A DNA stretch of 64,000 nucleotides, taken from the NCBI RefSeq assembly GCF_963977235.1, contig NZ_CAXBOD010000001.1, forward strand, positions 248,001 through 312,000, in the 5' to 3' direction. The position numbers were made by a program, and so were the translations under genes. The DNA comes from Albimonas sp963977235. Its GTDB lineage: Bacteria > Pseudomonadota > Alphaproteobacteria > Rhodobacterales > Rhodobacteraceae. The notes below the pieces were generated by a model. It was not told the origin of the DNA. It saw only the letters and a program-made list of their open reading frames with translations, and ran no database searches. Shown here in pieces: positions 18,436 to 25,272 of the stretch (positions within the stretch are counted from its first letter, which is position 1; each line of letters begins with the position of its first letter).

Positions 18436-18485
18436 GGGGGGGCGCGGGGGGGCGCCGGGGGGGGGCGCCGGGGGGGCGTCTGGGG
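18436..18485 (+). repeat. Five consecutive G-runs, G-quadruplex-forming potential
   Basis: Plus-strand runs of 7, 7, 9, 7 and 4 G are separated by CGC, CGCC, CGCC and a 5-nt spacer. This meets the usual G3+N1-7 rule several times over. The G-rich strand is the template strand for the minus-strand liv transcript, so the RNA itself is C-rich. Confidence 0.6.
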
Positions 18486-18667
18486 CGGCGATGTCGGGGC
18501 CGCCGGTCCGGGGAGAGCCCCGTCGAGGCGGCGAATGGGGTCGGCGCGCGAAGCCGGGAGAGGGGGGCGGCGGACGGGGAGGGAGGGGCCTCGTCCGCCG
18601 CTGGCGTCCCGGATCGGACCGATGGGCGCCGGGCGCCGGTCCGGGACGCAGGGCCCGCCTCGGGGTC

Positions 18668-18683
18668 CGGGCCGGGCGGCCCG
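18668..18683 (-). terminator. Hairpin after the Liv-type binding-protein gene, probable attenuating structure
   Basis: Six-bp G/C stem with a 4-nt loop just beyond the stop codon at 18700, no U-tract. It may protect the 3' end of the binding-protein mRNA and reduce read-through into livGFHM. Confidence 0.35.
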
Positions 18684-18699
18684 ATCCCTAGGGCCGGGC

Positions 18700-19905
18700 T
18701 TACTTCGCCAGGCGGTAGAGCACTTCACGCGGGATCGGCATGCCCACGTCCCACTCGGTGACCAGCGTCTGCTCGCCGTCGGCGTAGGAGGTGACCAGCA
18801 TCGGGATCTCGGTCTGGATGTGCAGCTCGGGCGTCAGCTTGCGCAGGCCGACGGTGGTCTCGAAGCTGTCGAAGCCGTTCATCACCTCGACCACGGCGGC
18901 GGCGTCGGTGGTCCCGGCCTCCTTCACCGCGGCGACCCACATGTCGAGCTGGCCGTAGATCAGGTAGGCGTATTGCGAGGCGGGGCCGGCGCCGTATTTC
19001 TCGGCATAGGCGGCGGTGACCTCGTTCACGCTCTCGCGCGGGTCGTCGGCGGTCAGGGCGTTGGAGGGGACGTAGAAGTCCTTCAGGCCGGGCACCGCCT
19101 CGGTCCAGTAGGAGCCGTCCATCGAGGTGCCGCCGAACACCGGCAGGTCGATGCCCGCCGCCCGGATCTGGCGCAGCGCCGAGGCGGCGCCGGGGTTGGT
19201 CGAGCACAGCATGATGTGGTCGACGTCGCCCGAGGCGATGGCGTCGGACATGCGGGTGATCTGGGTCGAGATCACCGGGTCGAGGCCCTTGAACGTGTCG
19301 GTCCCCACGATCGTGGCGTCGGGCTTCTCGGCCATGATCCAGTCGTAGCCGGCGCAGATCGACTTGTTGTACTCGATCGACTCGTCGACCAGCGAGTAGC
19401 CGTTGCGGAAGCCCTTCTCCTCATAGCCCCAGTCGGCCATGGTCGCGCCCTCGAGCTGGGCGGCGTTGGCGGAGGTGAACGAGAACGGCCCGACGCCGAG
19501 CACGCCGGCCTTGGGGTCCGAGGCGCCGAGGAAGAACGAGATCACGCCGGCTTTCTGGGCCTGCAGGGCGGCGGGCGCGCCGTAGTCGTAGTCGGCCGAG
19601 ACCAGCAGCAGGTCGGCGCCCTGCTGGATCATCGACTGGCCGATCTTGGCCCCCTCGACGCGGTCGGTCTTGGTGTCGGCGAGCAGCACCTTGATCTGCT
19701 TGCCCAGCAGACCGCCCTCGGCGTTGAGCTTCTCGAAATACAGCTGGGCCATCTTGGCGCCCTCGCCGTCGTAGGCCTCCATCCAGCCCGTCTGGGCCAC
19801 GGCCATGCCGACGACGATCTCCTCCTGCGCCGCGGCGGGGCCGCCGGCTATGAGGCCGAGCGCCGAGGCGCCGGCAAGGACCGATTTGAGGGTCGCGGTT
19901 TTCAT
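18700..19905 (-). CDS. Periplasmic substrate-binding protein of Liv/amide-urea type
   Basis: 401 aa with a Sec signal peptide (MKTATLKSVLAGASALGLIA..., likely cut after PAAA) followed by a type I periplasmic binding fold (Peripla_BP_6): VGMAVAQTGWMEAYDGEGAKMAQLYFEKLNAEGG at the start of the mature part. It captures the substrate for LivHMGF. Relatives bind branched-chain amino acids, short amides or urea; the ligand cannot be predicted, but the neighbours favour an amide, hydantoin or lactam. AGGAGAGGTGG directly precedes the ATG. It is the first gene of the liv unit, separated from livG by 336 bp with a hairpin, and preceded by two hairpins that close the GntR/CxCC gene pair. Confidence 0.92.
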   Translation of the reverse strand: MKTATLKSVLAGASALGLIAGGPAAAQEEIVVGMAVAQTGWMEAYDGEGAKMAQLYFEKLNAEGGLLGKQIKVLLADTKTDRVEGAKIGQSMIQQGADLLLVSADYDYGAPAALQAQKAGVISFFLGASDPKAGVLGVGPFSFTSANAAQLEGATMADWGYEEKGFRNGYSLVDESIEYNKSICAGYDWIMAEKPDATIVGTDTFKGLDPVISTQITRMSDAIASGDVDHIMLCSTNPGAASALRQIRAAGIDLPVFGGTSMDGSYWTEAVPGLKDFYVPSNALTADDPRESVNEVTAAYAEKYGAGPASQYAYLIYGQLDMWVAAVKEAGTTDAAAVVEVMNGFDSFETTVGLRKLTPELHIQTEIPMLVTSYADGEQTLVTEWDVGMPIPREVLYRLAK

Positions 19906-20008
19906 CCACCTCTCCTGTCTGTTGGTGCGCGCGGGGTCCGGTGCGGGCCGCGGGCGGGTGTGGTCCGGGGCGCGGCGATCTGCGCCGCCTGCGCCATGAC
20001 GTCGGGGT

Positions 20009-20071
20009 CCGGCGGCCGAGGCCGCCGGGTCCGTCCCCCCCTCGCGGAGGGCGTTCCGCCCCCCGAGGGGG
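20009..20071 (-). terminator. Two adjacent hairpins after the CxCC small-protein gene
   Basis: CCGGCGGCC-ga-GGCCGCCGG at 20009-20028 and a longer imperfect hairpin at about 20036-20071 (CCCCCTCG ... CGAGGGGG arms with an inner GCGGA/TCCGC stem). Both lie within 85 nt downstream of the stop at 20093 on the minus strand. They probably end the gntR-small gene transcript ahead of the liv binding-protein gene. No U-tract. Confidence 0.45.
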
Positions 20072-20092
20072 CGCGGGCGTCGTGTGGAGGCC

Positions 20093-20272
20093 TCAGGCGG
20101 CCGGGGCCGGGTCGGCGGCGCGGGCCGCCTCCCAGTCGACGCACCAGGTCGAGCAGAACAGCTTGCCGTCCTTCTCGACCGCGTCGGCGCGGCCGGCGTC
20201 GTAGATCAGGATTCCGCAGCAGCGGCATTTCACGTAGCTCTCGACGTAGAGCTTCGTGGCGGACAGCTTCAT
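20093..20272 (-). CDS. Small CxCC...CxxxC protein, putative metal-binding, function unknown
   Basis: 59 aa from ATG at 20272 (MKLSATKLYVESYVKC), with GGAGG 5 nt upstream. Cysteines fall as KCRCCG near residue 16-20 and FCSTWC near residues 39-43, with a Tyr/Asp-rich spacer and EKDGKLFC; the layout is that of a small zinc-ribbon or treble-clef-like fold. There is no signal peptide or membrane segment. Its ATG overlaps the stop of the GntR-type regulator (ATGA), so the two are translationally coupled. I do not recognise the family. A role as a regulator partner, metal chaperone or enzyme accessory factor for the hydantoinase/Liv system is possible but only suggested by position. Confidence 0.8.
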   Translation of the reverse strand: MKLSATKLYVESYVKCRCCGILIYDAGRADAVEKDGKLFCSTWCVDWEAARAADPAPAA

Positions 20273-21069
20273 GTCGTCCTCCAGTCGTCCGGGCGCCAAT
20301 CGCGCGGGTCGGGGGTCGGCGCGAGGCGGATGCCGCGGCCAAGCGGGGGCGGCGCCGCGGCGCCGGGCGCCTCGGGCCGGAGCATGACGTTGCTCCGGCT
20401 GCGGCGGATGTGGGCGGCGAGCAGGCCCTCGGCGCGATCGCCCTGGCGGGAGGCGACGGCCTCGGCGATCTGCAGATGCTCGCGGGCCGACAGCTCGAGC
20501 GGGTCCTCGCGCAGGTCGACGGTGGCGATCATCATCCGCACCGAGGCGTCCATCGCCTCATGCGCGCGCAGGGCCGCGCGGTTGTCGGAGAACAGGCAGA
20601 TCGTGCGGTGAAACCGGATGTCGAGCTCGTGCATGCGGCCGACCTCGCCGGCGCTGGCGACCGCGCCCATGTCGGCCGCGATCATCCGCAGGCGCGGGCC
20701 GAAGCCGGGCTCGGCCAGGTGCAGGGCCTGGCGCAGGGCGAAGGTCTCGATCGCGATGCGGAACGAGAAGATGTCGTCCACGTCCTTGCGCGTGAAGGTG
20801 CGCAGGAAGGCGCCGCGGCGCGGGCGGGCGACGAGGAAGCCCTGGCGGACCAGCCCCGCGACGGCCTCGCGGACGGGATTGCGGGAGATGCCGAGGAGGC
20901 GGGCGAGCTCGGCCTCGTTGATGCGCTCGCCGGGGGCGAGCTCGCCCTTGGTCAGTTGCGCCAGCAGGTAGGCCCGCACCCGGTCGGACAGGTTGCCGAG
21001 CTCGGCCAGCGGCGAGTGCTGCGATGCGGCATCGACAGGGTCTGATCCGAGGTCGAGGGGGTGGACCAC
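20269..21069 (-). CDS. GntR family transcriptional regulator (FadR/FCD subfamily)
   Basis: 266 aa from GTG at 21069 (VVHPLDLGSDP...). This start is chosen because GGAG lies 11 nt upstream and residues further up are low-complexity and AT-richer; other starts between 21069 and about 20990 cannot be excluded. The winged helix spans residues about 26-92 (NEAELARLLGISRNPVREAVAGLVRQGFLV). An all-helical FCD ligand-binding domain follows (residues about 96-225) with the D-x3-H pattern LDIRFHRTI used for metal/ligand binding, then a 40-residue Pro/Arg-rich tail. It lies between hydantoinase pair 4 and the liv unit, and is coupled to the CxCC small gene. It likely represses one or both neighbours in response to a carboxylate-type ligand. 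Confidence 0.88.
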   Translation of the reverse strand: MVHPLDLGSDPVDAASQHSPLAELGNLSDRVRAYLLAQLTKGELAPGERINEAELARLLGISRNPVREAVAGLVRQGFLVARPRRGAFLRTFTRKDVDDIFSFRIAIETFALRQALHLAEPGFGPRLRMIAADMGAVASAGEVGRMHELDIRFHRTICLFSDNRAALRAHEAMDASVRMMIATVDLREDPLELSAREHLQIAEAVASRQGDRAEGLLAAHIRRSRSNVMLRPEAPGAAAPPPLGRGIRLAPTPDPRDWRPDDWRTT

Positions 21070-21385
21070 TGTGGACAGTTCTCCAACTCGGGGGTGCGGG
21101 AGCCTCTCGGGCGCCCAACAATCGGGCGGTGTCGGCTGGAGGTCAGGATGAGGGCGCAAGCATTGTGCAGTCTTGTCGCCTTGCGAACGAAGTTTGGTTG
21201 CTTCGCGTCCATGTTGCGCTGCACCCGTCCTCCGACGCATCCGGAGCGTGAATCCGCTCGGCGGAGCGCCCGGATCGGATACGAAACGCGCCGGCGGAGC
21301 GGGCTCCGCCGGCGCGCGGCCGGACGCGATTCCCCCCGGCCCGCCGTGTCCGGGGGGGCGGGGGCGGCGATCGAGGTCCCCGCCC
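21070..21385. other. Gene-free stretch between hyuB4 and the GntR-type gene
   Basis: 316 bp. The distal half holds the terminator hairpin for the hyuA4-hyuB4 unit (21287-21316). The part at about 21140-21260 is distinctly richer in A/T than its surroundings and should contain the gntR promoter, but I see only weak matches to -35/-10. A GTGGACCAC/CCACTGTGG overlapping palindromic patch lies at the proposed start codon. Confidence 0.6.
21287..21316 (-). terminator. Intrinsic terminator of the amidase-hyuA4-hyuB4 unit
   Basis: Perfect 13-bp stem (CGCGCCGGCGGAG / CTCCGCCGGCGCG) with a 4-nt loop, 70 nt after the hyuB4 stop; on the minus strand it is followed by TTTCGT, a short U-run. It separates this unit from the gntR gene. 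Confidence 0.65.
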
Positions 21386-23155
21386 TCAGGCGCGCAGCTC
21401 GGCGCGCAGCGCCTGGGTTGCGGGCAGGTCCAGCGCCCAGCCGTAGCCGTCGTCGACCTCGACCAGCGCCACGCCATAGTCGGCGCGCGCGCTCTCGGGG
21501 CGGATGAACCCGTCGAGCACGTCGTCGAGCACCTTCTGGGGCGCCCGCTCGAGCGGATCGCCGTAGCCCCCGCCCGAGGGCGAGTAGTAGGAGATCACGT
21601 CCCCCTCCCTGGTCGGCATGCCCGACAGCTTGGCGTGCAGGGACTTCGTCTCGCCGCTGTGGATGTTGTGCAGCTCGAGCTTGCCGGTGGCCCCGGGCTT
21701 GCCGCCGAAGACGCCCCAGGGGACGTCGTGGTGGCGGTCGTTCTCGTGGGTGGTCTGGCCGGGGGTGAGGTAGCGCTGGGATTTGACCACCCCCTGGCCA
21801 CCGCGGAACTTGCCTGCGCCGGGCTCGACGTCGTCGCGCACCTCGTAGCGGTCGCAGATCAGGGGCAGGTGCATCCCGAGGTCTTCCAGCGGGTTGTTGC
21901 GGGTGTTGCGCATCAGCTCCTCGACCGTGTCGGGGCCGTCCGACAGGGGGCGGCCGCCCATCGCGGCCTCGTTCACCTCGAGGAACACCCAGTATTCGCC
22001 GTTCTCCTTCACGCCCGAATAGGCCGCGAAGTCGAGGGTGGCGGCGTTGCCCGCGGTGCAGCGGTCGGGGATCACCGGGGCGAGGGCCTTGATGACGAGG
22101 TCGGCCATGCGCTGGATCTGGCAGAAGCGGGCCTCGGCCGCCGCGGGCATGTTGGGGTTGAAGATGCAGCCCTTGGGCGCGATCACCGAGATCGGGCGGA
22201 ACGAGCCCTCGTTGGCGGGGATGTCGTCCTGGGTCGTGTAGGCGTCCAGCAGCATGGCGCGGAACACGAAGAAGGCCGCCACCATGGTCGAGCCGTCGAA
22301 GGGCACGTTGAAGGCGGTCGGGGTCTGCGGGGCGGAGCCCGTCAGGTCGATGGTGGCGGAGTCGCCCGCGATGATGACCTTCACCTTGATCGCCAGGTGC
22401 TCGCCGTAGTTGCGGCCGTCGTCGTCGAGAAACCCTTCGGCGAAGTATTCGCCGTCGGGGATCTTGGCGATCTCGGCGCGCATGCGTCGCTCGGTGTAGT
22501 CCATCAGCTGCTGGGTGGCCTGGATGACGGTGGCCTTGCCGTAGCGGGCCATCAGCTCCTGGAACCGTCGCACGCCGAGCTCGGCGGAGGCGATCTGGGC
22601 CTCGAGGTCGCCCATCACCAGGCCCGGGACGCGGGTGTTGTTGCGGATGTGGCGCCACAGGGTCTCGTTGCGCACGCCCTCGTCGTAGAGCTTCTCGGCG
22701 TCGAGGATCATGCCCTCGGCCCACATGTCCGAGACGTCCATGATCAGGCCCGGGGTGGCGGCGCCGATGTCGACGTGGTGGGCGGTGTTGGCCGAGAAGC
22801 CGACCAGCTCGCCCTCGAAGAACACCGGCATGACGACGGCGATGTCGGGGGAGTGCGAGCAGCCCTTGTAGGGGTGGTTGTGCAGCACCAGGTCGCCCGG
22901 CTTCCACGCCTCGAGCGGGATGGTCTGGGCGATGCCGCGCAGGTAGCCGGGCAGCGAGCCGATGTGCATGGGCGTCGAGTCGGACTCGCACAGCGTGTTG
23001 TAATCGGTGTCGAACAGGCCGGCGCCGAGGTCCTGGCTTTCGCGGATGATCGACGAATAGCTCATGCGATAGAGCACGTTGCCCATCTGGTCGGCGATGG
23101 AATGCAGGGCGCCGCCGACGACCTGAAGGGTGATGGGATCGAGATCCTGGGTCAT
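21386..23155 (-). CDS. hyuB: Hydantoinase B/oxoprolinase family subunit (pair 4)
   Basis: 589 aa from ATG at 23155 (MTQDLDPITLQVVGGALHS), with GGAGG 5 nt upstream. The open frame continues far upstream, but only as a shadow of hyuA4 and the amidase gene. The family motif is altered to NHPYKGCSHSPD (Cys for the second Gly), unlike the other three copies; GGGYGDPLERAPQKV closes the protein. The start lies 11 nt after the hyuA4 stop. It is the last gene of a run that begins with the polyamine-type importer and amidase, so the substrate of pair 4 may enter through that importer. Confidence 0.91.
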   Translation of the reverse strand: MTQDLDPITLQVVGGALHSIADQMGNVLYRMSYSSIIRESQDLGAGLFDTDYNTLCESDSTPMHIGSLPGYLRGIAQTIPLEAWKPGDLVLHNHPYKGCSHSPDIAVVMPVFFEGELVGFSANTAHHVDIGAATPGLIMDVSDMWAEGMILDAEKLYDEGVRNETLWRHIRNNTRVPGLVMGDLEAQIASAELGVRRFQELMARYGKATVIQATQQLMDYTERRMRAEIAKIPDGEYFAEGFLDDDGRNYGEHLAIKVKVIIAGDSATIDLTGSAPQTPTAFNVPFDGSTMVAAFFVFRAMLLDAYTTQDDIPANEGSFRPISVIAPKGCIFNPNMPAAAEARFCQIQRMADLVIKALAPVIPDRCTAGNAATLDFAAYSGVKENGEYWVFLEVNEAAMGGRPLSDGPDTVEELMRNTRNNPLEDLGMHLPLICDRYEVRDDVEPGAGKFRGGQGVVKSQRYLTPGQTTHENDRHHDVPWGVFGGKPGATGKLELHNIHSGETKSLHAKLSGMPTREGDVISYYSPSGGGYGDPLERAPQKVLDDVLDGFIRPESARADYGVALVEVDDGYGWALDLPATQALRAELRA

Positions 23156-23166
23156 GGGGTCCTCCC

Positions 23167-25254
23167 TCAGGCGCGGGCGATGCGGATGTCGCCGTGGCTC
23201 AGCACGGTGGCGACATAGCCGGGCGGCAGGATGGTGGTGGAGTTGTGCTGGGTGATGATCGCGGGGCCGGCGACGGTGTCCTCGGCGAGCAGTTTCTCGC
23301 GGTCGTAGCGCGGGGTCGGGGTGGGGACGCCGTCGTCGAAGACCGTGTCGGCGGTGTAGAGGACCGCCGCCTCGGGGTTCGCCCGCCCGCCGGTTTCCAG
23401 CGTCTTCAGCCGCAGGGTCTCGACCGCGGCCGAGGCGATGACGCGCAGGGTCACGCCCTCGGTCACCTGGTCGCGGAAGGCGTGGCCGTAGGTTTCCTTG
23501 TGGACGTCGAAGAAGGCGTCGATCACCGCCTGCTTGTTGGTCTGGGTCAGGGCGCCTTCGGGCATGGCGGCGCGAAGCTCGAAGCCCTGGCCGACGTAGC
23601 GACACTCCATCACCCGGGTGAACTGGCGCCGTTCGGGGGCGATGCCGTCGGCGTCGAGCTGGGCCGTCGCCTCGGCGGTCAGCGCGTCGGCGATGGCGTT
23701 GATCGAGGCCAGCGTCTCGTCGCCGGCGTCGTCGAGCGTGGCGAGCACCGACTGGGTGTATTCGTACTTCAGGTCGCCCACCAGCAGGCCGGTGGCCGCC
23801 GTGATGCCGGGCTGGAGGGGGGAGATCATGTCGCGCGCCTGGATCATCTCGCCCAGCGCCACGACATGCAGCGGGCCGGCGCCGCCAAAGCCCATCAGCG
23901 AGAAGCCGCGCGGGTCGATGCCCTTGGCGACCGAGTTGGCGTTGATCGCCAGCGCCATGTTGTTGTTGATGATCTTCAGGATGCCGAGCGCCGCGTCGGT
24001 GACCGACAGGCCCAGCGGCTCGGCGATGTGGGTGCGGATGGCCTCTTCGGCGAGGCTGCGGTCGATCGAGAGGTCGCCGCCCAGGAACCGGTCGGGGTCG
24101 AGCCGGCCCAGCGCCACCTGCGCGTCGGTGACCGTGGGCTCGGCGCCGCCGCGCCCGTAGCAGGCCGGGCCGGGGGCCGCGCCGGCCGAGCGGGGACCGA
24201 CCCGGAAGGCGCCGCCCGCGTCGACATAGGCGATCGAGCCGCCGCCCGCGCCGATGGCGTCGATGTCGATCATCGGGGCCAGCACCGGCAGCTCGGCCAC
24301 CGTGGTGTCGCGCGGGTTCTTGATGCGCAGCTCGCCGTTCTGGATCACCGAGATGTCGGCCGAGGTGCCGCCGATGTCGATGGTGATCACGTCGGCCGAG
24401 CCGCAGTGCTCGCCCGTCCAGCGCCCGCCCATCACGCCGCCCGCAGGCCCCGAAAGCAGCAGCCCGATGGGCCGCGCGGCCGAGTTCTCGATGGTCGAGA
24501 TGCCGCCGTTGGACTGCATGATCCGCACGATGGCCTCGATGCCGTTCTCCTTGAGGCGGGATTCCAGTCGGCGGAGATAGAGGGCCGTGCGCGGCCCGAT
24601 GTAGGCGTTCATGGCGGTCGAGGAGAACCGCTCGTACTCGCGGATCACGTTCACCACGTCCGAGGAGGCGCAGATGTAGGCGTCGGGCATCACCTCGGCC
24701 ACGATCTCGCGGGCCCGCTTTTCGTGCGCGTCGTTGAGGAACGAGAACAGGAAGCCGATGGCCACCGCCTCGACGCCGCGCTTCTTGAGCAGCTCGGCGG
24801 CGGCGCGGACCTCGTCCTCGTCGAGCGGCACGGTGATCTCGCCGGTGGGGGGCATCACCCGCTCGGTGATCGTCAGGCGGTCGCGGCGCCTGACCAGGGG
24901 GGCCGACTGCCAGGGCACGTCGAACTGGAGGGAGAAGTTGTGCGGCCGCTTGTGGCGGGCGATGTGGAGGATGTCGCGGAAGCCTTTGGTGGTCAGCATT
25001 CCGACATGGGCGCCGTCCCGCTCGATCACCATGTTGGTGGCGACCGTGGTGCCGTGGAACAGCATGTCGATGGCGCCCGGCTCGACGCCGGCCATGGCGC
25101 AGACCTTCAGCACGCCCGCGACCACGCCCTGGGACTGGTCCTGGGGGGTGGAGGGAACCTTGGTGACGACCACCTCCGGATCGGCCCCGGCCTCTCGGCG
25201 CTCGAGGACGATGTCGGTGAAGGTGCCGCCGACGTCGACGCCTACTCGTATCAT
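23167..25254 (-). CDS. hyuA: Hydantoinase A/oxoprolinase family subunit (pair 4)
   Basis: 695 aa, the longest HyuA here. VDVGGTFTDIVLE (residues 6-18), FHGTTVATNMVIER and DIGGTSADIS are intact; EYERFSSTAMNAYIGP and GPAGGVMGG match classical HyuA proteins best among the four, so this pair is the best candidate for a true hydantoinase or 5-oxoprolinase. AAAGGAA stands 7 nt before the ATG at 25254. It starts 18 nt after the amidase stop and precedes hyuB4 by 11 nt. Confidence 0.92.
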   Translation of the reverse strand: MIRVGVDVGGTFTDIVLERREAGADPEVVVTKVPSTPQDQSQGVVAGVLKVCAMAGVEPGAIDMLFHGTTVATNMVIERDGAHVGMLTTKGFRDILHIARHKRPHNFSLQFDVPWQSAPLVRRRDRLTITERVMPPTGEITVPLDEDEVRAAAELLKKRGVEAVAIGFLFSFLNDAHEKRAREIVAEVMPDAYICASSDVVNVIREYERFSSTAMNAYIGPRTALYLRRLESRLKENGIEAIVRIMQSNGGISTIENSAARPIGLLLSGPAGGVMGGRWTGEHCGSADVITIDIGGTSADISVIQNGELRIKNPRDTTVAELPVLAPMIDIDAIGAGGGSIAYVDAGGAFRVGPRSAGAAPGPACYGRGGAEPTVTDAQVALGRLDPDRFLGGDLSIDRSLAEEAIRTHIAEPLGLSVTDAALGILKIINNNMALAINANSVAKGIDPRGFSLMGFGGAGPLHVVALGEMIQARDMISPLQPGITAATGLLVGDLKYEYTQSVLATLDDAGDETLASINAIADALTAEATAQLDADGIAPERRQFTRVMECRYVGQGFELRAAMPEGALTQTNKQAVIDAFFDVHKETYGHAFRDQVTEGVTLRVIASAAVETLRLKTLETGGRANPEAAVLYTADTVFDDGVPTPTPRYDREKLLAEDTVAGPAIITQHNSTTILPPGYVATVLSHGDIRIARA

Positions 25255-25272
25255 GTCGCCGTTCCTTTCGTG

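Larger units (their letters stand above)
18364..18699. other. Gene-free G-run stretch between the binding-protein gene and livG
   Basis: 336 bp without a credible ORF. On the plus strand there are five runs of four to nine G at 18436-18485. A hairpin lies at 18668-18683 (CGGGCC-gggc-GGCCCG), 17 nt after the binding-protein stop on the transcribed minus strand. Such a structure between the binding-protein gene and the membrane/ATPase genes commonly serves to keep binding protein in excess over transporter subunits; that role is inferred. Confidence 0.55.

Noticed and set aside
18668..18699. Riboswitch or attenuator leader before the liv genes
   Set aside because: Only simple G/C hairpins are present; no recognisable aptamer core or leader peptide was found.
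17560..21045. A 1161-codon plus-strand open frame across the liv, binding-protein and gntR genes
   Set aside because: It crosses several genuine genes and their spacers in antisense, with low-complexity Gly/Arg composition and no ribosome site.
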